From contig JAMPFA010000019.1 of assembly GCA_023664725.1 (NCBI GenBank), positions 1 through 36,284 of the forward strand: 36,284 nt of DNA, given 5' to 3'. The notes beneath the pieces are model-generated. The model saw nothing but the letters and a program-made list of their open reading frames with translations, had not been told where the DNA came from and made no database searches. The first letter of the stretch is position 1, and every line of letters starts with the position of its first letter. The stretch is from Roseburia sp. (GTDB taxonomy: Bacteria > Bacillota > Clostridia > Lachnospirales > Lachnospiraceae). Below, one piece after another: positions 1-7,894 of the stretch. A program made the translations under genes and the position numbers.

Positions 1-56
1 TCCTGTTTTTCTTCGCCTTGCGGCAATAAATTATTTATTAATGTTTCAGAGAATTT

Positions 57-1142
57 TTAGTAAGATGCAAACCAGTTATTGTAATCGCTGATCATGGCAG
101 ATACGCCCTCATCAAAGGAAGAGAGGGAACACTGGCCTGCTATGTCCGTAATGAGCAGGTCCGAAAAACTTAGCTCCTCTCCATTTTTCACTTTCTGCAT
201 TACCTCTGTCAGGGAAACTTTTGCATCTTTCATATCCATGACAAAACTGTCCAAACCGCTGGAACTGACGCCCTCTGCCGCCAGCTTTTCCTTATCATCG
301 TTGTATTCTGCCACCTTCTCCACATATGATACAAACTCGTCATACAAAGGCTGTATCTTTTCCATATCCATTTCCAGGATATTCTCATCCCATACTCCCT
401 GGCTTACCAGTTCTTCTTCAATGTCACTGGCAAGATTCATTACCATGTTGACTGCGTAGAGTACCTCCTGTCCCTCTTCCTTCATCCGAGCCAGTGTCTC
501 CTCCTGGCGTTTGTCGGCAACAGTTTCCAATTCATTAAAAAATGTTTCCCCTGTGGCGGAATACTCTGTATATGCACCCATTAAGGCAGTATGATATTCC
601 TTCGCCTTTCCATAGTCATCATCCAGAAAAGACTTCATATCGGTATAAACTTCAATGTTATTTAAAATCTCCATCACTGACTTGAGGGAGGGATACAGGT
701 TCAAAAATGCCTGGTCTAAGGCATCCTTTTCACTTTTTGCCTCTGCGATCTCATGGGTTTCCTCCACAAGTTCTATGGTACTCTCTGATATGGAATAGCA
801 GTCAAAATAGTCACGACTCTCATCTAATAGTTTAAATTCCTCCTGAGAATCCACATAGGAGAAATATCTGGAAAGAGAATCGTAGATCCTGCCTACCATA
901 TAATTGTTGATCTCAATATACTTATTGTAAAGCTTCTGTTCCTGCTCTTCTGGGTCTTGTGCCTCTTTTTCTGAAGAAATGTCCTCCTGCGTATCTTCCA
1001 TTACCAGCTGGTCTTCATTTTTGGCATCATTTTTTAAAACCGTTAAAAAATCAGAATCTTCTAAAGCAGAAAACCCTCCACATCCGGGCAATGCTAAAAC
1101 CATTGCTGCAGCAACAGCCATTAGATAACTTTTCTTTTTCAC
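57..1142 (-). CDS. Predicted lipoprotein of unknown function
   Basis: A 361-residue protein with a classic lipoprotein signal: KKK at the N-terminus, a hydrophobic stretch of about 14 residues, then LPGC with Cys21 as the likely lipidated residue. It is therefore probably anchored outside the membrane. The rest is acidic and strongly helical, rich in E, K, D and L, with no catalytic motif that I recognise. It lies 34 nt downstream of secDF on the same strand and may be cotranscribed with the scfA-scfB-secDF unit, but nothing ties its function to SCIFF or Sec. Only 56 bases of the window lie beyond it, with no convincing terminator. The gene and its export are well supported; the role is not known. 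Confidence 0.85.
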   Translation of the reverse strand: MKKKSYLMAVAAAMVLALPGCGGFSALEDSDFLTVLKNDAKNEDQLVMEDTQEDISSEKEAQDPEEQEQKLYNKYIEINNYMVGRIYDSLSRYFSYVDSQEEFKLLDESRDYFDCYSISESTIELVEETHEIAEAKSEKDALDQAFLNLYPSLKSVMEILNNIEVYTDMKSFLDDDYGKAKEYHTALMGAYTEYSATGETFFNELETVADKRQEETLARMKEEGQEVLYAVNMVMNLASDIEEELVSQGVWDENILEMDMEKIQPLYDEFVSYVEKVAEYNDDKEKLAAEGVSSSGLDSFVMDMKDAKVSLTEVMQKVKNGEELSFSDLLITDIAGQCSLSSFDEGVSAMISDYNNWFASY

Positions 1143-1176
1143 TGTCTTCTCCCCATTTTCCTTTGTTCATCTTCAT

Positions 1177-3375
1177 TTATGCCTTCACTTTTGCTCCTGT
1201 GTTAGCGCCAATATCAGAAACTTTATTTTTTCCAAACCTCCGCTTTAACACATACCACAGCTCTGTGGAAATGCACACGGAAGAATAGGTTCCGCTAATC
1301 AATCCTACCATAATCGGCAGCGCAAAATCACGGATGGACGCCACGCCCAAAAGCCACAGTAAAAATATCATAATAAAGGTGGTGATGCTGGTGTTGATGC
1401 TGCGGCTAAGCGTCTGGGTCACGCTCTGGTTGGAAATTTCCGCCAGCATAGCGGCGTCCTTGACATTTTTCCCCCTTGCGTTCTCCCTGACACGGTCAAA
1501 AATAACGATGGTATCGTTGATGGAATAACCGATAATGGTAAGCATACAGGCGATAAAGGTGCCTCCCACGGAAATCCGCACCACCGCATAGCAGGTGAGC
1601 ACCATAAGCACATCATGGACTAAGGCCGCAATGGCGCTCACCGCAAACCTTGCGTCGCTGAACCGAAACCAGATGTAGATTAGCATACAGATAACGGCGA
1701 TAATCACCGCCTTCACCGCATCTGCCCTCATTTCGGAGCTGATAGCGGAGCTGATGCTCTCCGACTGGATTTCCGACTCCTCCACTCCGTAGCTGTCCAC
1801 AAATATCTTGTTTATCTCCTCACGCTCTGTAAGGGAAAGGGTTCTTGTCTTAAAAATCACCTGGTTGCTGCCCTGAACCTGGGTGGTCTGCACGTCACTG
1901 TCCCCGGTAACCTCCGCCACCAGTGGAACCATCTCGGCGTCAATCTGCTCTATGGTATAACTCTCGTGAAAGGGCACCGTGGTGGATGTCCCTCCCTTAA
2001 AGTCCAACCCGTAATTTAATGCGTCCCCCTTGGAGGAGTAAACCCCCATGGTGATAAAACCTGCTGCGATAATGGCAATGGAAATGCAAAAAAACACCAG
2101 CCTTTTTTCCACAAAAGGCACCAGTTTCCGCTCTTTTGCCTTGCCGTAAAACTTTTCATCCCTAAGCCCCAGCGCAAAGAGGGAGTTCATAATCACCCTG
2201 GTGACCACCAGCGCAGTAAACATGGATAAGACAATACCGATGGCAAGGGTAATGGCAAAGCCCTTCACCGTACCGGAGCCCAAAAGCCCCAGCACCAATG
2301 CCGCAATCAATGTGGTGATATTTCCGTCCAAAATAGCGGACATGGCCTTTTTAAACCCGCTGTCGATGGATGAGGACACGGTTTTTCCCGATGAAATTTC
2401 CTCCCTGATACGGCCGAAGATAACCACGTTGGCATCCACCGCCATACCGATGGAGAGGATAATGCCTGCGATGCCAGGCAGCGTCAGTGTCACCTCAAAC
2501 AGATACAAAATAGCCACAATAAGCTCCGTGTAGATAATGAGCGCCAAGGCCGCCACCACGCCGGGCACAAAGTAGAAGGCAACCATAAACACCATAACCA
2601 GAACCAATCCCACAGCCCCCGCCTTTAAGCTGGTGGAAATGGCGTCACTTCCCAGCTGGGCGCCCACCACCTGGGAGCGCAGCTCGCTTAACACCAGGGA
2701 GAGGGAACCAGTACGGATAAAGGTGGCAAGCTGGTTTGCCTCCTCGAAGGTAGTCTGTCCGGAAATCTGTGCCTTGCCCCCCGTGATGGGCTCATTTACC
2801 ACCGGAGAACTAATGACCTGCTCGTCATAGACGATAGGAAGGATATTTCCTACATTTTCCGTTGTCATATCCCCAAATACCTTTGCTCCCTCAGAAGTTA
2901 AGGTCAGCTCCACAATATTCTCTTTATTTCCCATCTGATTGGTGATGGTTGTTGCCTGGGCATCCTCCACCATATCACCTGTCATAAACACTTCACCGTC
3001 TGCGGTCTGAAACTCCAGGGAACCCGGTTTTCCAAGCTCTTCCAAAATCTCATTGGCATCTGTCACACCCGGGATCTCCACAGTGATACGGTCGTCTCCC
3101 TCTTGGTAGACAACAGCCTCTGTGCTGTAGCCCTCCACACGCTTCTGCAGCTTGTAGATGGTGTCATTAATGTCCGCCTGGGAAGGATTCTCGCTGTCGA
3201 TCTGATAGGTAATGCTCACGCCTCCCGCCAGGTCCAGTCCAAGCTTGATGCTCTTGTTCTCCCCTACCCCTGTGGAGGAAAGGATCACAAAGGCGTAATA
3301 TCCAAGTCCTGCAATGATCAACAAAGTAATTAAAAATACTGCAATTCCTCTGTTTTTGTTGAATTTGTTCTTCAT
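1177..3375 (-). CDS. secDF: Fused protein translocase subunit SecDF
   Basis: A 732-residue fusion of SecD (about residues 1-415) and SecF (about 425-732). SecDF is the membrane complex that uses the ion gradient to pull secreted proteins through SecYEG. Visible hallmarks are the SecD start GLDLAGGV with the following periplasmic P1-like domain, the SecD transmembrane motif GMAVDANVVIFGRIREE, the SecF start GLDFKGGTSTT and the SecF motif GYSINDTIVIFDRVREN. Each half has six predicted membrane spans. Fused SecDF is usual in many Firmicutes. It starts 16 nt after scfB, an arrangement long noted for SCIFF loci in Clostridia, so the three genes are probably one transcript. Confidence 0.97.
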   Translation of the reverse strand: MKNKFNKNRGIAVFLITLLIIAGLGYYAFVILSSTGVGENKSIKLGLDLAGGVSITYQIDSENPSQADINDTIYKLQKRVEGYSTEAVVYQEGDDRITVEIPGVTDANEILEELGKPGSLEFQTADGEVFMTGDMVEDAQATTITNQMGNKENIVELTLTSEGAKVFGDMTTENVGNILPIVYDEQVISSPVVNEPITGGKAQISGQTTFEEANQLATFIRTGSLSLVLSELRSQVVGAQLGSDAISTSLKAGAVGLVLVMVFMVAFYFVPGVVAALALIIYTELIVAILYLFEVTLTLPGIAGIILSIGMAVDANVVIFGRIREEISSGKTVSSSIDSGFKKAMSAILDGNITTLIAALVLGLLGSGTVKGFAITLAIGIVLSMFTALVVTRVIMNSLFALGLRDEKFYGKAKERKLVPFVEKRLVFFCISIAIIAAGFITMGVYSSKGDALNYGLDFKGGTSTTVPFHESYTIEQIDAEMVPLVAEVTGDSDVQTTQVQGSNQVIFKTRTLSLTEREEINKIFVDSYGVEESEIQSESISSAISSEMRADAVKAVIIAVICMLIYIWFRFSDARFAVSAIAALVHDVLMVLTCYAVVRISVGGTFIACMLTIIGYSINDTIVIFDRVRENARGKNVKDAAMLAEISNQSVTQTLSRSINTSITTFIMIFLLWLLGVASIRDFALPIMVGLISGTYSSVCISTELWYVLKRRFGKNKVSDIGANTGAKVKA

Positions 3376-3391
3376 TTCGTACTACCTCTCT

Positions 3392-4756
3392 TTACTTCTT
3401 ATCTGAAAATGCTTCTGCGGCCTTTAACATAATGGCACATTCCACCCGCTTTTTCTGCAGTTCACAGCCGACAGAATAAGCATTATGTATATCTCCGTAG
3501 AAATTGTAGGAGTTTGCAGCGCAGCCGCCGCTGCAGTAAAATCTGGCAAAGCATTTCCTGCAAGCTTCCTTTGCATAGACGTTGCAGCTCTTAAACTCAT
3601 CCCGGATATCTGTCCTGGTGATGCCCTCTCTTACGTTGCCCATGCAGAAATCTTTGTTGCCCACAAATTGATGGCAGGGGTAGAAATCCCCCCAGGGAGT
3701 CACTGCCAGGTACTCTGTCCCGGAGCCGCAGCCGGAAAGCCGCTTTGCCACACAGGGTCCCCCCTCCAGATCTATCATAAAATGGAAAAAGTTAAAACTG
3801 TTTCCACTCTCCATTCTCTTTGCCATCTCCGCTGCCAGGATGTCGTACTCCTCCAAAAGACGGGGCAGATCTTCCTCTTTTATGGCATAACTTTCCGTCT
3901 CCTTTGCCACAACCGGCTCCACAGAAATCTGCTTAAACCCTAAATCTGCCAGATGCAGCACGTCTTTGGAAAAGTCCAGGTTGTGATGGGTAAATGTCCC
4001 TCTCACATAGTAGTTTGTCTGGTTTCTGCTGTCTGCAAACTTCTGAAATTTCGGCATGATCACGTCATAGCTTCCCTGTCCTCCCCGGAAGGGACGCATA
4101 TGATCATTGACTTCCTTTCGCCCGTCAATGCTTAAGACCACATTTGCCATCTCTTTGTTGGCAAACTCCATAATCTCATCGTTTAACAGCACTCCGTTTG
4201 TAGTTAAGGTAAACCGGAAATTTTTATCATGGATTTTTTCCTGCTCTCTGCCGTATGCTACCAGATCTTTTACCACCTGAAAGTTTAAGGTAGGCTCCCC
4301 GCCGAAAAAATCCACTTCCAGATTTCTCCTGCTGCCGGAATTTGCCATGAGAAAATCCAGGGCAGCCTTTCCCACCTCAAAGGACATAAGTGCCCTTTTC
4401 CCGCAGTACTCCCCCTCCTCCGCAAAACAGTATCGGCAGGCAAGGTTGCAGTCGTGGGCAATATGCAGGCAAAGGGCTTTCACCACTGTGGGACGCTTTT
4501 TAAAATCCATCACATAGGATTCGTATTCGTCCTTTGTAAAAAGCTCTCCCTCTTTTACCAGAGTATCGACTTCCTCTACCGCCTCCAAAAGTTCTGTCTT
4601 ATCGTACTTACTTTCCAGTTTATCCATAATTTCTTCCTTTGGATGGCTCTCCCACAACGCCGCCACGTCATATAGCACATCATCCACCACATGGATGGCG
4701 CCGCTGTTTACATCCAGAAGAATATTATATCCGTTATTTTTATATTGATGAACCAC
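3392..4756 (-). CDS. scfB: SCIFF peptide maturase, radical SAM/SPASM thioether-forming enzyme
   Basis: This radical SAM enzyme makes thioether cross-links between Cys residues and backbone carbons of the SCIFF precursor encoded just upstream. The SAM cluster motif CNLACRYC is at about residues 103-110. The C-terminus carries a SPASM region with many cysteines, including CRKCFARFYCSGGC, for auxiliary iron-sulfur clusters. The N-terminal part, starting HQYKNNGYNI, fits the peptide-recognition region of this family. The open frame extends to a GTG at 4804, but I choose the GTG at 4756 (454 residues): the family normally begins at this point, a GAGAG stretch lies about 8 nt upstream, and the 4804 start falls inside a hairpin. 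The start is the least certain part. Confidence 0.95.
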   Translation of the reverse strand: MVHQYKNNGYNILLDVNSGAIHVVDDVLYDVAALWESHPKEEIMDKLESKYDKTELLEAVEEVDTLVKEGELFTKDEYESYVMDFKKRPTVVKALCLHIAHDCNLACRYCFAEEGEYCGKRALMSFEVGKAALDFLMANSGSRRNLEVDFFGGEPTLNFQVVKDLVAYGREQEKIHDKNFRFTLTTNGVLLNDEIMEFANKEMANVVLSIDGRKEVNDHMRPFRGGQGSYDVIMPKFQKFADSRNQTNYYVRGTFTHHNLDFSKDVLHLADLGFKQISVEPVVAKETESYAIKEEDLPRLLEEYDILAAEMAKRMESGNSFNFFHFMIDLEGGPCVAKRLSGCGSGTEYLAVTPWGDFYPCHQFVGNKDFCMGNVREGITRTDIRDEFKSCNVYAKEACRKCFARFYCSGGCAANSYNFYGDIHNAYSVGCELQKKRVECAIMLKAAEAFSDKK

Positions 4757-4796
4757 TTTTGTTACTCTCTTTCTTTTATCCACAAAACGAGGAAAT

Positions 4797-4819
4797 GACC
4801 GCACGCTGTGCGGGCGGTC
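4797..4819 (-). terminator. Hairpin between scfA and scfB, possible attenuator
   Basis: GACCGC (4797-4802) pairs with GCGGTC (4814-4819), with an inner GCAC/GTGC pairing alternative. On the minus-strand transcript it lies 12 nt after the scfA stop and upstream of the chosen scfB start. Only a weak, interrupted U-run follows it (ATTTCCTCGTTTT), so partial termination or protection of the short scfA message is more likely than full termination. Both would favour peptide over enzyme, which is my inference. Confidence 0.6.
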
Positions 4820-4831
4820 GTTGTCATTCTC

Positions 4832-4975
4832 TTATTTGGATTGCTCGCAGGTCTGATTTCCCACTGTACAGGATGTCTTGCAGGCTGACTGACATGAGGT
4901 CTGGCACTCGCCGCATCCGCCTTTTTTCATGGTACTCTGCAATCTCTTTGTATTTAATGTTTTTACGTGTTTCAT
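4832..4975 (-). CDS. scfA: SCIFF ribosomal peptide precursor (six cysteines in forty-five)
   Basis: A 47-residue precursor. The leader begins MKHVKTLNTKRLQST and the C-terminal core carries six cysteines (GGC, EC, SC, AC, SC, TC) within about 25 residues, which defines the SCIFF family. The partner maturase ScfB is next downstream. The ATG at 4975 is set by AAGGAGA about 7 nt upstream; the longer upstream open frame has no such site and would not match the family. A promoter lies at 5033-5061. The mature product and its role are not established here; SCIFF is widespread and conserved in Clostridia. Confidence 0.96.
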   Translation of the reverse strand: MKHVKTLNTKRLQSTMKKGGCGECQTSCQSACKTSCTVGNQTCEQSK

Positions 4976-5032
4976 ACTTTTCTCCTTTTCTCTTGGCTTA
5001 ATTTTCCGGGCAAAACCCAACATATCTTTGCT

Positions 5033-5061
5033 ATTATAACACATGATTTTCCATATGGAAA
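5033..5061 (-). promoter_or_regulatory. Promoter of the scfA operon with palindrome over the -35
   Basis: On the minus strand a perfect -10 TATAAT (5033-5038) is preceded by a 17-nt spacer and a weak -35 TTTCCA (5056-5061). A perfect 14-bp palindrome TTTCCATATGGAAA (5048-5061) covers the -35 and part of the spacer, where a repressor or activator could bind. Confidence 0.7.
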
Positions 5062-5092
5062 GCACTTTTTTTCGACAAAAACGTGACTATCC

Positions 5093-5121
5093 TTGAATAC
5101 TCGTAAAAAAAGCCTTATAAT
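5093..5121 (+). promoter_or_regulatory. Promoter of aroC
   Basis: TTGAAT (5093-5098), 17-nt spacer, perfect TATAAT (5116-5121). It lies 67 nt before the aroC start, back to back with the scfA promoter. No riboswitch or T-box structure is evident in the short leader. Confidence 0.8.
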
Positions 5122-5187
5122 CTTTATAACAGGAACTTATCAAAACGGGAAGAGAAGGTTTTACCGCAAATATTGCAGGAGGCTTAT

Positions 5188-6285
5188 ATGGCAGGTTCAA
5201 CATTAGGAACAATTTTTAAGATTACCACCTGGGGGGAGTCCCACGGCAGAGGGATTGGTGTAGTGATTGACGGCTGCCCCGCAGGGCTTGATTTATGTGA
5301 AGAGGATATTCAGGTCTATTTAAACAGAAGGAAACCTGGGCAGTCCCGGTATTCCACCCCCAGAAAAGAGGAAGATGCGGTGGAGATCCTCTCAGGGGTT
5401 TTTGAGGGGAAAACTACCGGAAGCCCCATCTCCCTCTGGGTTCAAAATCAAAATCAGAACTCTAAGGATTACAGCGAAATTGCCGGGTACTACCGTCCCG
5501 GACATGCTGATTACACCTTTGATGCAAAATACGGTTTCCGGGATTACCGGGGAGGGGGCCGTTCCTCCGGCAGAGAGACTATAAGCAGAGTGGCAGCAGG
5601 AGCCGTTGCCGCAAAAATTTTAAAGAAGCTTGGCATCACTGTAACCGCCTACACAAAATCCATAGGGCCGGTGACAATCCAGTCTTTTGACCCAGAGGCG
5701 ATTTTTAACAATCCTCTGTTCATGCCCGATGCAGATGCGGCAAAACAGTCCCAGATGTATCTAAATGACTGCATGAGGCAGCAGGATTCCGCCGGCGGCA
5801 TTGTGGAGTGCCAGATCCACGGAGTTCCCGCAGGCATGGGGGATCCGGTGTTTGAAAAGCTGGACGCAAATCTCGCCAGGGCGATCATGTCCATCGGCGC
5901 AGTGAAGGGCTTTGAGATGGGAGACGGATTTACCACGGCAAATTCCAGGGGCAGCCTAAACAACGACAGCTTCCACCATAACGCCGACGGTGAAATACAG
6001 AAAGCTACCAACCACTCCGGCGGAGTGCTTGGAGGGATCAGCGATGGGGACACGATCCTGTTCCGTGCTGCCATAAAGCCCACCCCCTCAATTTCCGCCC
6101 TGCAGAAAACAGTAAAGAAATCCGGGGAGGATACGGAAATTTCCATTAAAGGCCGCCATGACCCGGTGATTGTGCCAAGGGCTGTGGTGGTGGTAGAGTG
6201 TATGGCTGCCCTAACCCTTTTGGATGCTCTGCTTTTAAATATGACTGCAACCGTTCAGGGAATATGTGATTTTTATCAGAAGTAA
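5188..6285 (+). CDS. aroC: Chorismate synthase
   Basis: The enzyme makes chorismate from 5-enolpyruvylshikimate-3-phosphate, the last shared step of aromatic amino acid synthesis; it needs reduced FMN. The family signatures are clear: the N-terminal GTIFKITTWGESHG, then RPGHADYTFDAKYG and FRDYRGGGRSSGRET, with normal length at 365 residues. The ATG at 5188 follows AGGAGG by 4-5 nt; an in-frame TTG at 5173 would place that ribosome site inside the gene and is rejected. The gene stands alone on the plus strand with its own promoter and terminator, and no other shikimate genes are nearby. Confidence 0.98.
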   Translation: MAGSTLGTIFKITTWGESHGRGIGVVIDGCPAGLDLCEEDIQVYLNRRKPGQSRYSTPRKEEDAVEILSGVFEGKTTGSPISLWVQNQNQNSKDYSEIAGYYRPGHADYTFDAKYGFRDYRGGGRSSGRETISRVAAGAVAAKILKKLGITVTAYTKSIGPVTIQSFDPEAIFNNPLFMPDADAAKQSQMYLNDCMRQQDSAGGIVECQIHGVPAGMGDPVFEKLDANLARAIMSIGAVKGFEMGDGFTTANSRGSLNNDSFHHNADGEIQKATNHSGGVLGGISDGDTILFRAAIKPTPSISALQKTVKKSGEDTEISIKGRHDPVIVPRAVVVVECMAALTLLDALLLNMTATVQGICDFYQK

Positions 6286-6321
6286 ACAGGTTTTAGAACA
6301 ACACACCTGTACATAGCAAGA

Positions 6322-6360
6322 AAGCCGATTCCATGGACAAAGGAACCGGCTTCTATTTTT
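6322..6360 (+). terminator. Rho-independent terminator of aroC
   Basis: AAGCCG (6322-6327) pairs with CGGCTT (6347-6352), and TTCC with GGAA inside, with one A/C mismatch between them. The T-rich tail TTCTATTTTT follows. Its tail touches the stop codon of the converging gene at 6359. Confidence 0.85.
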
Positions 6361-6811
6361 ATGCTTTTTTATTAAAGATACTGCTGTCATGGTTTTCAAA
6401 CTGAAAGTACTTCTCCCTGTCGTTGTGTGGAAAGAGCATTTCCATATACAGGTTTCCAAGAAGATTTTTTACCTTCTCCACACTGACTTCCTGAACGCCA
6501 AACTCATCCTTCTCCATTTTTTTCAGGTTTTCCAGCAGGATCGCTATTCGATCCCTGTCAGAAAGTACAGGATTTTTCGGCAGGGCAGGCAGTACCTCCG
6601 ACATCCGGGAAATATTTTCCATCATTTCCTCCTGCTCTGTCTCCGGCTGCATCAATTTCTCTGTCTCTGGAATATTGAAGATCAGATTCTTACAGGTCTT
6701 CTCAAAGCACTCCGGATCGTACACCGCCAGAAACTTCATATCCTCCCACATCAAAGGTTTCTTATTGTAGATTTTGATATAAATATCTGCCAATCGTGCG
6801 TTTTTTCCCAT
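6359..6811 (-). CDS. Unknown 150-residue protein
   Basis: I do not recognise a family. The protein begins MGKNARLADIYIKIYNKK and is mixed charged and helical, with no signal peptide or membrane span; it is probably cytoplasmic. The ATG at 6811 is preceded by AAGGGGTGGGAG; a start at 6841 would add ten Gly-rich residues without a ribosome site. It lies 30 nt after the lactonase-like gene and is probably the last gene of the ireB operon. A function in the tRNA or RNA work of that operon cannot be inferred from position alone. Confidence 0.75.
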   Translation of the reverse strand: MGKNARLADIYIKIYNKKPLMWEDMKFLAVYDPECFEKTCKNLIFNIPETEKLMQPETEQEEMMENISRMSEVLPALPKNPVLSDRDRIAILLENLKKMEKDEFGVQEVSVEKVKNLLGNLYMEMLFPHNDREKYFQFENHDSSIFNKKA

Positions 6812-6841
6812 ACTCCCACCCCTTCCTGCCGGGTCAAGCAC

Positions 6842-7894
6842 CTATTCCGAAAGCTTATGGATATATACACAGTTAGGTCTTTCCACATTCATGGGCTTGC
6901 CGTCCATCAATGCGTATCCCTTGTCATAATACATTTTAAAAATAGAAATCTGATTGCTCTCATGATTCAGACTCATAAAGTGATTACCGTCCGGGAATAC
7001 TGCCAGCGCCTTGGGGAAATCACCGCTGATCTGTGTCCAGGTGACTTCCGAGAGCGTTCCATCCTCTGCCTTTGCAAAAGTGACGATCTCGTTCGTCCCC
7101 GCATTGGAACAGTAGAGATAATTTCCGTCCCTGGAAAATTCCATATTCTGGGCCGCACAGTTTCGATCATTGCTCTCCTTGGTGCTGATCGACTGGATCC
7201 TGTCAAACACCGGGCCACTGTCATCCACGGTATATTTATAGACATCCACGGTATTTTTCAATTCGTTTAAAACGTAGGCATTTTTCCCATCCTTGCTGAA
7301 ACGTATCATTTTGGGGGCAGAGTCCAGATCGCAGCGGATAATGTCTGCCAGCCTTAATTTGCCGTATTCATAATCGATCTTATACACCTTTACATGGTCT
7401 AACCCACCGTCTACTGCACAGAGATAACCCTGGTCCGGTGTCACCTTCACACAGTTTACATGAGGTCTGGAACTTCTGTCAGCCGCACTCCGTCCCACCC
7501 CTTTATGGAACACGCCGTCGGCGATCTCCCCCACTGTTCCGTCGGGATTCAAATGCATCATGGAGACTCTGCCATCATGATAGCCTGCTACAAACAGAAA
7601 TCTGTCGGACTCATCCAAATCCAGGTAGCATCCCCGCATGCCGCCGATCCACTGCTCGTTCATCGGCTCCAGGTCACCGGTGGGAAGGATCTTAAATGCC
7701 TTTACCCCGTCGTCAGTGATGGAATAAAGATATTTCTTGTTGTTGGATACGATGAGATCTGAGGGGTTATTGATCTTCGCCATCTTATGTTCCTTCATCC
7801 TGCCCTGCTCCACATCCAGATCGTAAATATGGATCCCCATACTGTGTTCATGGGTATAAGTACCCACATATGCAACATATTTTTCCTGTTTCAT
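6842..7894 (-). CDS. Lactonase-type seven-bladed beta-propeller protein
   Basis: A 350-residue member of the lactonase/YkgB-like beta-propeller family (PF10282), starting YVAYVGTYTHEHSMGIHIYD, with repeated motifs such as VTPDQGYLCAVDGGLDHVKV and FSRDGNYLYCSNAGTNEIVT that mark successive blades. Some members hydrolyse 6-phosphogluconolactone, but many in anaerobes have no proven substrate, so I do not give a gene symbol. There is no signal peptide. Its ATG overlaps the stop of the upstream U32 gene by 4 nt, which indicates translational coupling. Family assignment is firm; activity is uncertain. Confidence 0.9.
   Translation of the reverse strand: MKQEKYVAYVGTYTHEHSMGIHIYDLDVEQGRMKEHKMAKINNPSDLIVSNNKKYLYSITDDGVKAFKILPTGDLEPMNEQWIGGMRGCYLDLDESDRFLFVAGYHDGRVSMMHLNPDGTVGEIADGVFHKGVGRSAADRSSRPHVNCVKVTPDQGYLCAVDGGLDHVKVYKIDYEYGKLRLADIIRCDLDSAPKMIRFSKDGKNAYVLNELKNTVDVYKYTVDDSGPVFDRIQSISTKESNDRNCAAQNMEFSRDGNYLYCSNAGTNEIVTFAKAEDGTLSEVTWTQISGDFPKALAVFPDGNHFMSLNHESNQISIFKMYYDKGYALMDGKPMNVERPNCVYIHKLSE

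Noticed and set aside
1-56. Small GCC-GCAA-GGC stem near the left edge
   Set aside because: Only three G/C pairs and no T-run after it on either strand; not a convincing terminator.
3485-3943. Plus-strand 152-codon open frame
   Set aside because: It lies fully opposite scfB, which has clear family motifs; no ribosome site and no protein-like pattern.
4757-4804. N-terminal 16-residue extension of ScfB from GTG 4804
   Set aside because: The start lies within the intercistronic hairpin, has no ribosome site, and the added residues do not fit the family's usual N-terminus.
6389-7270. Plus-strand 293-codon open frame
   Set aside because: Antisense to the 150-residue gene and the beta-propeller gene; composition rich in His, Leu and Phe as expected for a shadow frame.
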